From: Cepaea nemoralis
Taxonomy: Eukaryota > Mollusca > Gastropoda > Stylommatophora > Helicidae
NCBI GenBank assembly: GCA_014155875.1
Contig: JACEFZ010002068.1
Location: 1-64,000 of the forward strand
Reading direction: 5' to 3'
Length of the DNA: 64,000 nt
Shown here: positions 23,915 to 35,295 of the stretch, one piece after another
Layout: every line of letters starts with the position of its first letter
Numbering within the stretch: the stretch's first letter is position 1
Notes under the pieces: generated by a model
What the model was told of the DNA's origin: nothing
The model's database searches: none
The model's input: only the letters and a program-made list of their open reading frames with translations
Translations under genes and position numbers: made by a program

Positions 23915-24452
23915 ACAAAGTTAATTATGATGTTAGTAATTCAACTTCAAAGCTTTGTACAATATTTACTAGTACAGCTTATGCCTCGACCTGCCTACCA
24001 AAGTATTAAGAAGAAAAATTTATACTCAAGTGTTTCTTGAAACCTGTGCCGGACAATGGCTGTTCGTTACTGCCCGGAAACACAATGGATCTTACTTCAG
24101 GTCGGCAAAAATTGGAATTTACAATCAACAGGAACAGATGACACAAAAACCTGTTGTTTTTGGAACGAAATAAATTAGGACTAATACAAAGTGTGGTGTA
24201 TGCGATGTTATCTAAGTTTTGAAGGTTTGTATGTCGTCAAGTATTCTTGTTAGTCGTTCTGTCGTCTTTTCACCACAATCAACCACTCACTTAACAATCG
24301 TTCCGAACTTTTTGCTTACACACACTACCGTTCACATCTATTTCACAATAACTTTCAAGATGGATGCCATCACGTTCGCACTTATTTAACACAGCACTTT
24401 TCTTATTTAATTGCTTCAAATCCACTGAGGACGAGTCACCCACGTTCGCACT
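23915..24452 (-). other. Element B leader
   Basis: Noncoding region between 5' LTR and gag. On the minus strand TGGGTGACTCGTCCTCAGTGG begins about ten bases inside the LTR and is the best PBS candidate, tRNA not identified. Confidence 0.4.
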
Positions 24453-25018
24453 TGTCAGGATCTTGCGGTAGCAAGACTCTGGCTCGTTGGCTGACAAGTG
24501 AGATAACAAATATTGTCACTTAATAACTCAATGTGACACAATGCAAAACTCTTTATTTGCGCATCTCGCGTTTCACAATTAATGCATATCTCGCGCAATC
24601 ACAACTCATCATTACAATCAATACACGCAATCAATCAATACAGCAATACATCAATACAGCAATACACTTACACTCTTACAGGCTAGATCTCGAATCACGC
24701 TCAAACATATAATTCAAAGCACACCGCATTCAAACGTCTGTCCTCTACGCTCTCCCAAGGCCTGTCTGACCAGCCGTTCAGCATTCGCGTCAGTCGGGGT
24801 GGAGTCCCCTTGCGTGCTACACACATTTCACGCTGTCTCCTGACTGACCAACAACGGCTTAGCGTCGCTCAGACTCGATCCTGGCTGGACTTCTCAGGCA
24901 CCGTTGAAGACGCCGCGTTGTAGCTAGCTTGTTTAACACTGCTCAGAGTTGAGTATGGCTGCAATTGTCTGGCGTTGGTACAGACGACGCGTTGCAACCT
25001 ATGGGTGAGAATCTGACA
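24453..25018 (-). repeat. Element B, right (5') LTR, complete
   Basis: 566 bases from TGTCAGGATC to ATCTGACA. The first 366 match the left copy. The CA-rich minisatellite resumes at the next base. Confidence 0.88.
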
Positions 25019-25984
25019 AACACATCCCTCACCAACACATCCCACACCCACATACCACCATGCATCCCCACCTACACACCACACATATATCCCCCACCCA
25101 CATACCACACAATATTCCCAACCACATCCACACAGATACTCTGACCCATCCACCCCACCTACCCCCACCCACACACACATACCCCACCCACACAATATCC
25201 CCAACCAACACACCACGCGCATCTGCCCACCACACATGCATTTCCCACCCATCCACCAACACACACACACTCACGCACACATCCTCCACTACGCACCCAC
25301 ACACCCCCACCCACTCCCAACCAAACATCTCTCGATCACAATACCTCTACCCACACACATCCTCCACCCACTCACGCATCCCACCCGGACACATACACAT
25401 CCCTCACCCACCTACACATTCCTAAGCCACTCACACAACCCCACCCACACATTCTCCATCCACGCACACATCTCCCACTCCACACCCCCACCACCAACAC
25501 ATACTTCTCCCAACCACCACACAATCCCCTACTCACCCACACATATCCCCCACCCATACACACATTCCCCGCACCCATCACACACATCCCCCACACCACA
25601 CACTATCGCCCACCCACACACACATCCTCACCCATACCACCACAAACATACCTCCCATCGACACACCATGCACACATCCCCCACCAACACACCGTACACA
25701 TATCGCAATCCCACACACCATACACTTCTCCCCACCCGCCATTACATCCCCAATCCACCCACACAATCCCTACCCACACAACCACGCCACCCACACATAC
25801 TTCCCCAAACCATCCACACATCTCCACCCACCCACACATATCCCCCATCCAAGCACACATCCCCCGCACCCGTCCCATACACATATCCTCCACCCATACA
25901 CACATCCCCCACACCCATACTTTCACCCCCACACATCCATCCACACATCCCACCAACACCCACAAATATCACTACCCACCATCC

Positions 25985-25985
<1 letters not shown>
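25019..25985. repeat. CA-rich minisatellite, right arm
   Basis: Same CACCCACACATCCC-type units as the left arm at 5895-6468. Long open frames on both strands here are artefacts of a repeat nearly free of G. Confidence 0.92.

Positions 25986-25987
<2 letters not shown>

Positions 25988-26074
<87 letters not shown>
25988..26074. repeat. GA microsatellite
   Basis: About 43 uninterrupted GA dinucleotides ending the minisatellite block. Confidence 0.98.
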
Positions 26075-26078
<4 letters not shown>

Positions 26079-26850
26079 AAACCATGCAAACAGTATATTC
26101 ATCTAGAGCATATGCCACTTCGCTGCTACTGAGATGTTATTCTGCTATCAAAAGGGCGATTTCTATTGTCGGATTTTCCAGCCTCCATCTACGGGTGGTC
26201 GCGCTAGAAAAATACACGGCCAAAAGCAGTTGTTCTCCTTTTCCTTTGAACTGGCGCAATCATTGAATGCATTTGCAGTAATTCTTCAGAAGTACGGAAT
26301 AGATAATTGCCAGAACATACTAGGGTTATTGCTGTGTGCGAGCTCGAACTGAAAATGCTGGATCAATGCATGTCACCGAATAACTGTTCCAGCGGCCTCT
26401 TTATATACCTTGACATTAATCTCAAAAATGAGGTCGTGCAATAGGCAATATCGGTTTGTTTGTGTGTTCTGTTTTTCATCCATGATGTCCATAATTAAAA
26501 CAACGAATGCGGTTTAAGGTAGGGCAGGATTTCGTTGCACCACCGTGTACACAAACATCCGAATACTATAGTCTGTTCAGAAATGAATGCCTTTATTCAC
26601 AATCAATTTTTATGAAAATTATCTGTTGCATCATTATGAAAGTTTTCCTGCCGTCTTATATTTGCACCCACCCAAGGAATACGTCTTTGATAGGTCAAAA
26701 GGCAACTTAAATCATCGAAAGCGGCGAAATTTCTTTAATGTTTTGGCGAAAATCTATTGAATTTACGCTAACAAACTAGTCTTACAGTAAAGCACGTCAT
26801 TTCGGGTAACGACACAAGTACAAGGCGTAGCCAGATTCGTATGGAGTGGT
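26075..26850. other. Spacer, nothing recognised
   Basis: Unique-looking sequence; only short unmatched open frames. Confidence 0.5.
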
Positions 26851-27108
26851 TGCAATTTTTAAAAAGTCGCTTAAAAGTCGACAGGGTCGACTGCATTGCA
26901 TCGGGTTTTAATCCCATATGGTTCAGTCTCTTTCCGCAAAGCGGAAAGCGTCGCACAAAGTATGAACTCCATAGATCCAGCGACGACCCTCGGGAGTCTT
27001 CTTAAAAATGCATTCTTGACAAGAAGGACGCGGCCCGGAATCGAACATACAACCTTCGGAGCCCGAGTCAGGCGGCTTGACCACTTCACCACGGACACTC
27101 CCGAGAGG
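26850..27108 (-). mobile_element. tRNA-derived SINE
   Basis: On the minus strand a tRNA-like head carries an A-box-like GTGGTGAAGTGGTCAAGC (27075-27092) and a B-box-like TGTTCGATTCC (27037-27047). About 180 bases of body follow, ending in a T/A-rich stretch. There is no acceptor-stem pairing or intact cloverleaf, so this is not a tRNA gene. Confidence 0.6.
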
Positions 27109-27639
27109 AGTGCAATGTGTATTATTAGTAAAGGCAGAGAATTTACAGAGGCATGGGGTAAATAATGTGTAATTTGTCAGGAAAGTAGAAGGAATATATT
27201 TCTTACTATATTTTTCATTTCCTTCTTGTTTCTTCAGCTGCAGGTTAATAATGTGTACGGAAGGAGTCATGTTACTAGGATGCATTTAGCTTTTTATATT
27301 GAGTTCGTGAAAGCTTCCAAATAGCTGTGCGTTAATGTGCGTATGGAGTGACCAGAAATATTACCGCAATTTAGTCATCATGTGTCCATTTTTAAGGATC
27401 TGTTCAGCTGTCTGAGTATTTTGTTCCCATGTACACATGAGTGACAGACCCGCTTTAAGGCTTCGTGAAAGATTGTCTATTCTGCTATTTACCGTTCAGA
27501 GACAGAACATGATTACCTCTTTTGCAGTATGAAAATAGTTGTTAATGTCTCTGTAGTGGGCTTTCTTTTTAACGACCAAGATGTTGGTCCTCTTTTCATT
27601 GAAGTTTATAGATTGATTCGTATGTACGTGTGTTGTCCC
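27109..27639. other. Spacer, nothing recognised
   Basis: No coding or repeat signal recognised. Confidence 0.45.
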
Positions 27640-28075
27640 CTAATTTGACAACGTTTTAGCTCTCACGTTTCTTGTTATGCCACAATATGTCAGTTTCCAC
27701 CTCAATATTACTCTTATGTTGGTATTCAATGCGTTTAGTGTGTGCGTTTTTTTTTTCCAATACCACTTGTTTGTCACTGCAGACTGCTTGGGGCATTGAA
27801 AATTCATCACTTTGGAATACAAACTGTTGCCATTGACATTGTGCTGATGCTGTAATTTTTAGGGCCTGCAATTTGTCTGAATAGTTGGAGCAAAATATTC
27901 CAGTAAGTGTACACGTCTGCGATCTGCCCAGACCTAAATTTGTGTCGGACGATTCCAGTGGGTTTATGACTGCTCTCGGTTGCATAAAATGCAATCCATC
28001 CTTTCTCCAATAGTCCTCTTCCTCTTTCAACACATGGTCCTCACATTTTTCCAGTAACTTTTATCAATATTTAAT
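27640..28075 (-). pseudogene. LINE RNase H fragment
   Basis: Broken pieces of a retrotransposon RNase H domain: NYSDKLQALKITAS (metal-ligand Glu region, mutated), VFQSDEFSMPQAV (second Asp region), and in another frame RVILRWKLTYCGIT, matching the WxxxHCG-type motif. The preceding GLHFMQPRAV segment fits the RT-RH connection of I/Nimb-type LINEs. It is separate from the ORF2 that ends at 28142, so it is a second, truncated copy of the same broad type. Confidence 0.6.
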
Positions 28076-28141
28076 AGCGCGGACTGCGTTAGTATCTTGA
28101 CGACAGACTTCTTCTTCTTCTTTCGTTCGCCTGAAATATGT

Positions 28142-31100
28142 CTATAACTGCAATGTTGTCTCTTGTATGAATCTAACAGTCTTTTTTAGTTCACTCAGCG
28201 GTCCATAGAGTTTATCTTCCATTGTTGTCTCTCTAGGTCAGAAAGTTCGCCTGGATATGTTGTAGTTTGGGCAATCCTGGAGTATGAGCTCTGCTGTCTG
28301 TGACGCCAAACCACATGTGCACATGACTGAGTCACCAATCTTGAATTTTGTATACATGTGGTCGCATAATCTATTGTGTCCTGTTCTAAGGCGTAGAAGA
28401 ATGACCTGTTTTGGTCTGTCCATAACGTGGTATTCGTCTTGAGTAGGGTCTGGTGGCCTTCTGACTGATTTGATCATTCTTTTCTTTTGGTGATATGTAA
28501 TGGGCACATCAGGTTGTTCTTCTTTTGCTTCTTCCTTAGCTAATCGATCAGCTCTGTCGTTTCTTGGGACTCCACAGTGGGATGGTATCCACTGTATGGT
28601 GACCTTATGCTGACTGCTAAGTTCAGAAAGTAGTGTCTTTAGAACTGGCAATTTCTCAGACAGGAGCGCCTCTATTACTGATTTTGCATCTGTCAATATC
28701 ACCACAGGTTATGTATCATGGCTGGTATTTTGTAATTTCTCTGTGGCTATCTTGATTGCTTCAATTTCAGCATCATAGTTATGGCAGTACTTTCCTGTTG
28801 GTACTCTGGCCGTGTCCCTAGTATCATTTGGGTATTCTATGTACACTCCTGCTCCTCCATTTCGAACAGCATTTTGTGCTGACCCATCTGTGCAAACTCG
28901 GATCCAGAGATCCTGTGGGTATTCGTCATCAAGGAAGCTGAGAGTGACTGTTCTGCGCTGTAAACTGTTCTGTTCTTCCTTGTCAAATATTCCTCTCACT
29001 TTTGTCTGGATATGTAGCGATAGTCTGTGTTCATCTTTCCACGGAGTTCGCTCTGAAATAGTTGTCAGGAAGATGCCAAATGTGGAAAGATCGTAGATCT
29101 TCCCACATTTGGCATCTCTGCAGATCTCTGCAGAGTCGTTTGGCCTGGTGGATGAAAATACTTCTTTTCAACGGCCCCATTGCTAAGTTTTCAAATCGGT
29201 TCTTCGTAGGGTGGCCTGGCAAGGTGAGAAACTTTTCTGCTTGTATTAGTGTTTTTGTATCTCTGCGTTCTCTTAGAGCTTGTGTCCTCCCCATTTTCTC
29301 CATTGCTATTATAGAGATTGATCTCATCCCTCCTGTGATGACTCTAAGAGCTTAATTTTTCACCTTGTCCAGCTCCTGTAATGTGGTTTTTGATGCTTAA
29401 CACCACGCAGTTGACCTGTATTCCAAGTGTGGTCGTATGCTCTGTTGAGCACTTTGCTAAGTATTTTCCCAGTGGCTCCCCAAGTTGTTACACTTAACTT
29501 TCTCAGGATGGATATTTTCCTTCTGGCTTTTGCTACTGCTTTTTTGGTGTGTTTTCTCCACGTCAGCCTGTCGTCGAATGTTACACCAAGGTATGTTGAT
29601 TCTTTAACTTCTCTTAGGAGTGTTCCATTTATCAGAATGATCCCTGCCTTTTGTTTAGGAGAAAGGGTAAATAGAGTGGTGCTGCACTTTTCAGTGTTCA
29701 TGCTGACACACCATCTATCCGTCTATGCAACAAATGTATCTACAGCTATCTGTAGCAATATGGTGGCCACTGATGCATGTTCTTTTGTACTCCACAAAAC
29801 CAGGTCATCAGCATATATTAATTCCATCAAGATCATTGATTAAGATTAGAAAATGTGTTGGGTCAGGACTTCGCCCTGGGGAACACCATGACGCAATAAT
29901 ATTTTCTTGCTCTTGAGACCGTCTATCTGTACTCGGGCTCTTCTGTTGTGCAAGTATGCTTTCACCCATTTGTACATTCTTCCATTGACTTTACAGTTTC
30001 TCAGTTTCTTCATCAGACCTTCTTTCCAGACTTTGTCAAAGGCTTTCTTCAGATCTATCCAAGCCACAAGTAGCAGCTTCTTCTCTTGGAATGCATCCTC
30101 AGCGTCTTGAGACAGGTAGGTTGTCTGATCTTCCATACAGTAGCACTGCCTAAAGCCAGCCTGCTGTGGCACAAGGATGTTTTTACTTTCAATGTGCCAC
30201 TGCAGTCTGTGATTGATGACGCGTTCCATATTTTTGCAGAGACAGCTGGTGAGGCTAATGGGTCTGTAGCTGGAGGCAATGAAACTGTCTTTCCCAGATT
30301 TTAGGAGGGGTATCATGATTGCTTCTCTCCAGACTTGTGGAACACTGCCTACAGTCCATGTGTTATTAAAAATCTGTGGCAGCTTTGCTTTGGCCTCTGT
30401 TCCCATGTTCCTGATCATTTCATTGGGGATACCATCAGATCCTGGTGACTTTCTCATTTTAAGTTTTGATATGGCTAGCTCCAGTTCACTGATTGTGATA
30501 GGTGCCTCCATAACCTCATGTACTATTTAATTCTGTCGTGTATGATGCCATTTCTTGTTGTTTCTATGGACTAATTTCGATATTGTTATCTTGTGCGAAT
30601 GAGTCCGCAAAATGGTCAGCTGCTTGCTTTCCTGTTAAGATGTTTCCGTATTTATGTAGAGCAATTGTGAGTTTCTCCCTGTGCCCTCACCGCTAAGCTG
30701 TTTTATTTGCTACCATAACTTCCTTGTGTTTCTTTCAAAGTTTTGTGACTCTGTTTTCTCCTGCCAGCTTTTCCGTCTAGCCTGAAGCTGGGCCCTTTGA
30801 AATTTGGCTTTTGCGTGCTGATATTTATTGTGGTGCTCTTGGCTGGGATTGGCCTCTGCTTGCCTTCTACACACTTCCACATCATTATGCAATTGTTCCA
30901 GTTCACAACTCCAGTAGGGTTTATAATATTTACGGGCTCCTCTTGGTTTTGTTTCTCGTGCTGCCTGTAGTATGCATTTCCCAAACTTTTCAAATACTTT
31001 ATTTATGTCCTTCTCAGTGTTCAGGTTTCTAACCGGTATGCTGGTGCGATGCTTGTACGTTGCCCAGTCTGCTTTCTTGTACTTCCACCTCGAGAGGGTG

Positions 31101-31758
31101 CTGCTTTCACTTACAAGATCATTTTCTACAGTTATAAAGACTGACCGGTGGTCACTGCCACCTGGTTGTTTCCCACCAATTCGTGTAATGTTCCACTCCA
31201 GTCTGGTGAATGAAAAGCCAGGTCAGGTGTAGTTGTAGTGTGCCATGATCTCGAGTAGAAGGTATGTGGGTCAGACGGCTTGTTAATCAGGATAAATCTA
31301 TTATCATCCTGCCAGTCTTCCAGTCTCTCTCTACTCTGGTCCATGTGATCATAGCTCCAGCTCTGTGAGTGGCTGTTAAAGTCGCCACACACAATCATTT
31401 TTCCTTTTAATGGTAGTTTGTCCGGTGCCTGTGGACGGTCATTTGGAAATTAGTAATTGATCAGGTGAAAGTCTGTATTGTCTGTCTTAAGTTTAAGTGC
31501 CTGATACTCAGCTACTTCCATGTAAACATCAATTTGGGAAGCAGGGATGTTGTTTTTGACAAGAGTCAGTATCCCACCCTTTCGACTTGTCCTTTCGGTC
31601 AGATCGGTAACACTGGTAGCCTCTGATTTTGAAGGCTATATTTTCGTTGAGGTGAGTTTCTTGCAAGCAACATACACTTACGTTGTCTTTGTCCAAGATG
31701 TATTCTAGTTCTATTCTTCTTTTTTTTTTTTATTGATACCCTCTGCATTCCAGTGCAT
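28142..31758 (-). pseudogene. I/Nimb-like LINE ORF2: endonuclease, reverse transcriptase, RNase H
   Basis: In coding order: AP-type endonuclease (MHWNAEGINKK, CLQETHL, CGDFNSHSQSW and, in a shifted frame, SDHRSVFI), then RT (GSDGIPNEMI, AWIDLKKAFDKVW, HGVPQG, catalytic YADD at 29804-29815, thumb TYLGVTFDDRLTW), RNase H (CTDGSAQNAVRNGGAG, YDAEIEAI, ILTDAKSV, WIPSHCGVPRNDRADRLAKE) and a C-terminal Cys/His motif (CTCGLASQTAELILQDCP). A TAA at 28709-28711 splits RNase H, and frameshifts fall near 31,610, 31,180, 29,840 and 28,240. A C-terminal RNase H after an APE endonuclease points to the I superfamily. The start shown is the Met at the endonuclease; about 180 bases upstream look like the inter-ORF region. 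Confidence 0.9.
29071..29117. repeat. 47-base palindrome inside the LINE
   Basis: AGATGCCAAATGTGGAAAGATC is followed, after three bases, by its near-perfect inverse complement (one mismatch). It lies between the RT thumb and RNase H and is followed by a second short CTGCAGA repeat. Confidence 0.85.
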
Positions 31759-32042
31759 TATTTTAAGTGTTTGTTTGGTACGGCCAGACGTTCTATTGTC
31801 AGGCCCACTGCTCCGCAGGACATCTGAGAAGGACCTCCAGTAATTGTGGTTAGACCCTTACGAGGCATAACGCCCGGCACTGCACCTGCCTGGGGGTCCA
31901 GAGCAGGGCGAGCACCATAACATGTAGCAGTTGTCGACATAATTCACGGCATAATTGCGTGGCAGCCTGATTTCTATGGTGCGCCTCCTGGCTGGCTGCC
32001 TCCATCTTCAGCACCTATCTTTTGCAAGAGTAGACTATGGTC
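31759..32042 (-). other. Probable LINE inter-ORF region
   Basis: A 60-codon open frame on the minus strand (MSTTATCYGARPAL start) leads directly into the endonuclease start and has no known motif. The junction with the DDE transposon lies somewhere near 32,000-32,042. Confidence 0.4.
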
Positions 32043-32394
32043 TTACTCGACACACGAACACATATTCATGACGTCAGACAATTTGAATGTAGTATTGTCA
32101 GCTGCCACCTGTCCTTTAATTTTAGCCCACACAAGTTCTATGGGGTTTAAATGAGAATGGTACGGTGAAAGTCTCAAGCACCTATGGCCATGCTCGTCTA
32201 TCAACTTGTCGATTTGATATTTCTTGCTTTTTAGCGCCTGTTTTACAAGAGACAAAAACTTTAGCTTGAAATATGTTTCTGGAAACGGTATATTTTCCCT
32301 TCGGAGCCATATCTTTCTTTATTGCTTCCTTTGTGCTCGATGCCGTAGGCATTTTGTTTTCTTGGGCAACAACATTGAGATATGATGCATTGTC
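32043..32394 (-). pseudogene. DDE transposase (Tc1/mariner superfamily), C-terminal part
   Basis: Begins at the target duplication of element C with the codons for DNASY of the second catalytic Asp motif. It continues through NKMPTASSTKEAIKKDM and, after a frameshift near 32,250, through ELVWAKIKG in the motif SPYHSHLNPIELVW, which carries the third acidic residue. The stop follows CSCVE at 32043. Family resemblance is to DDE_3 transposases widespread in insects and cnidarians; no terminal inverted repeats could be fixed. Confidence 0.8.
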
Positions 32395-34574
32395 TGTGGT
32401 GAAACGCCAATGGCTCATGTCCTCATGCCTTCTTTTATTTTGGGTAAACAGGGGGAAACGGCTTTCGGAAGCTCTCAGTTCTCTTGTTCGCTCAATCTCC
32501 ATGAAAGATAGTTCTTTGGGGTTACCTTCATAACACAATCTTTACATGGAGCGAGTAGATATGGGTCTTTTCTTTCGAGTAGACCCGATGGAGCGCCTTG
32601 CGCCAAATGCGCACTGGTGCGGCTTCTGGAGAATTCATGTCCGTTTCTACTGATCGTTACTCACTGGCGAATGTCAAGAGTTCAAGTTAAAGATTGAGAC
32701 ATTTTAAAAGGTCTCCTACTGGTGGAATGAAAAGGTAAACTTGGGTTTTCTTTGGTCCAGCCAAAACTTGGCCTATAAATATCTATTGTCTTAACGACTG
32801 AGAGGATATGGCGAAACAGCAGTCTTGCCATATTGGGAGGGGGTGACCGTTAGCCGATCTGGCTACGCGTCTTAATCTTGGCATGGCAAGGGAACAAATC
32901 TGAAGAATAAATAGTTACCAAATGATATCGCTTGTTCTTGGCAGCCGATAGACGAGTGCTATCTTTCTTCCTACGGCTTACCGTTACTTAGTAGCATCTC
33001 TCATTTGAAATATAAGCACATTAGATAGCTACGGTGTGCCGGAAGGAGGGAAGGGCTCCTTGGGGATGGGGTCCACCAATCTATGATCTATCTTCTTGAG
33101 CCGGAAGAGGCTATCCACGGTGCTATCTCTTTCGTCTTTTAGTCGATAGGATGATGTGGGGATTATAAATAAACTTCGTTATCTTATTGAGAGAACCTGC
33201 ATTCCTCTGAATCTACGTGTTAGGTGAGGCACTGCCGGTACATTGCGGCGACAGCTCAGACAAGAGCAGCAGCCGGAAGAGGTAGTATCTTCTTTCATAT
33301 TCTTGCTGGGAATGGGGAACTACACTGCGTGCCATACAACCCCACTACTATACTATTAGTTAACGGGGAGAAACACACAGATTACTAGGCACACCACACC
33401 ACAAGATCTTGGTTGTGAGAAAGGCATGGTTTGCAAGTGAGAGGGAAGCATGGACATGAATGTGCCCAATAATAATAAAGGCTTGGTATGAGTGTGGAGA
33501 GTGAGTCTTATATGCAAAAGGTTCCTAGGGTCAAACGACAAGACCTCGTCAAGCTGAAGGCCTAGTCTAGGAAAGACGCTGCCAATCCAGGACCTCTTGT
33601 CAGGTCGGGCCAATTCAATCAGGGCTCTTGATTAGTATTATTATGTATATATTTTGTTATGGCAACTGATGTGCTGAGACCATTAGGAGTCTCCATGTAG
33701 GCTGTACCAGAGGTTTAGGCTGGAGACTCTCACAAATGTTTGTCCTTTCCAGGGTCCTTCTTTTGGAAGTATGAACAGAGCTGAAGGTCTCGACAGGGCT
33801 CTACGCAGAAAGTATGTTTATGACTATGCCATGGCAAGGTTTGGGCCATGCCAGCTCTAAGGATATGATCTCTACGAGATAGAGCCACTGCTGACCTTGA
33901 AAGAATGACCATCAGCTATACTGACACATCACCAGTCATCTCGATACGCTTGGATTGAGTCCTTTTGTATTATTGGCTGGACCCCGCCAATCATTCAGAC
34001 ACACCCATTATTATATCAGAACTGTTCTCCAGGATATTATTTCCTACCTGACATTATGCCAGGTGATTCCACGGCACTTCCCTAGAACATTTGATTACTA
34101 AAGACTGTGGTCCATGGAAACTTGGAAGTTTGCTTCTACAGAAGGCTGTTGTACGTACAACCAATTACCTGGAAGGAAGGAGATTCTTGCACACGCGGTG
34201 AGCTGTATGTGGACGGATCGGACAGTGTATGAAGCTGGGTCTGTGAAGATAGCTACCTGAGGCTCTGTGCCTGAACGTTATCCTTGTTGTGTCTGTTTAG
34301 AACTATCTGTTTTATCTGCCTTAATGTTTTCCTGTGCTGTTCTTTATTAATGTAATAAATCACGTTTTAGTTTACTTCAATGAGCACCGGGTTAATTATG
34401 TGTCAGCCAGAAATACACCTTAGGGACTAGGTCCCTAGGTCGAAAGAAAGAGTGACAGTGAGTCCGGGGAACGGAGGAGGGTTGGCAAGTAAAGACCTAT
34501 CCCAGCCAGGGCTATAGAAGATTATTTAAACATTGTGACAGGGCTATTTGGGACCCTCCACGTAGCTTGTTACA
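32395..34574 (+). repeat. Element C, 5' LTR
   Basis: Unusually long (2.18 kb) for gypsy. A TATATATTTTG box-like sequence lies near 33646, and an AATAAA polyadenylation signal lies near 34353, so the U3/R/U5 order is plausible. Open frames inside occur in both LTR copies and are not recognised proteins. Confidence 0.95.
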
Positions 34575-34579
34575 ATTTC

Positions 34580-34598
34580 TGGGGGCACGTCGCGGGAT
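34580..34598 (+). promoter_or_regulatory. Element C primer binding site
   Basis: TGGGGGCACGTCGCGGGAT begins five bases after the LTR. It starts with the TGG expected opposite a tRNA CCA end and resembles the tRNA-Pro-type PBS of some retroviruses with two differences in the core. Pairing tRNA is inferred. Confidence 0.65.
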
Positions 34599-34821
34599 AT
34601 TTGAAATCCTGGTGGAGTTCTGGCTGATTTAGTGATAGGGGACAGATATTCTTGTCTACTATCAATAGGTTCTGCCTACCGTGCCTGGCTATTGTCTATA
34701 CTCTTCCTGACACAGACTGACCGACATACGACGTGTTGTGGTCGTGTAATATATATATTTTGGTTATGTGAGATAATCATTTTCTATACAATTTCTTGGG
34801 CACTTTCCCTCTGAGTTTAAG

Positions 34822-35295
34822 ATGGCATCAGCTGGGTTTAATGTCGCTGACGTACAGGCTACAGGGCGTGAGATGGGCTATGATGGAGCGGAGTTACAGA
34901 AATATGTGCAGGAAGTGGAAAGAGACTTCAGACAGGCTGTGCGCGAAGCCAAGAAAATGGAGGCCGAGCAGGCAGTCAGAGACCATGAGTTCCGTATGAG
35001 AGAGTTGGAGCTGAAAGCTCAAACTGCCAAGGAAAGCGAGGGTGCAGTGGGAGGCGCAGTTCTCCCTGACTCAACAACTTCTAGTGGCGGTCCATACCAG
35101 GCAATGAAGTTCCCATTGCTCCCGTTCGATGAACACAAAGAGAAGATCGACCAGTATCTTCAAAAATTCCAGTCGATGGCTTTGGCTATGGGACTGGAAC
35201 GTGGGAAATGGAACTTGAAACTCTCGCAGGGCCTGAGGGGGACAGCGTACGAGGTCTATTCAAGGTTGCCACCTGGTATGGAGAATGACTTATGA
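34822..35295 (+). pseudogene. gag: Element C gag, N-terminal part before a frameshift
   Basis: ATG in good context (AAGATGG). Residues about 30-80 are a charged helix (REAKKMEAEQAVRDHEF) equivalent to the coiled coil of A and B gag. A Ser/Gly linker and the start of the capsid-like domain follow (FPLLPFDEHKEKIDQYL). The frame ends after PPGMENDL; removing one T from GACTTATGAAG would join it to the next frame, which continues the capsid with YEALEKALLKRF. So this is one gag broken by a single-base insertion near 35290. Confidence 0.88.

Larger units (their letters stand above)
6469..25018 (-). mobile_element. Element B: rearranged Gmr1-like Ty3/gypsy retrotransposon
   Basis: Two direct LTR copies (6469-6833 truncated; 24453-25018 complete) bound this block, and both outer flanks are the same CA-rich minisatellite. 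Inside, gag-PR-IN is on the minus strand next to the right LTR. A matching RT-RH half is on the plus strand next to the left LTR. Protein alignment by eye with element A shows the IN side stops at the RRQL region and the plus-strand piece starts at the next IFS residues, so the halves are complementary with about five residues lost. Element A has since inserted in the plus-strand part. The domain order PR-IN-RT-RH is inferred from this complementarity and from element A. Confidence 0.75.

Noticed and set aside
33356..33912. Minus-strand frames in the element C LTR, repeated at 40100-40656
   Set aside because: Identical in both LTRs because the LTRs are duplicates; no known protein motif.
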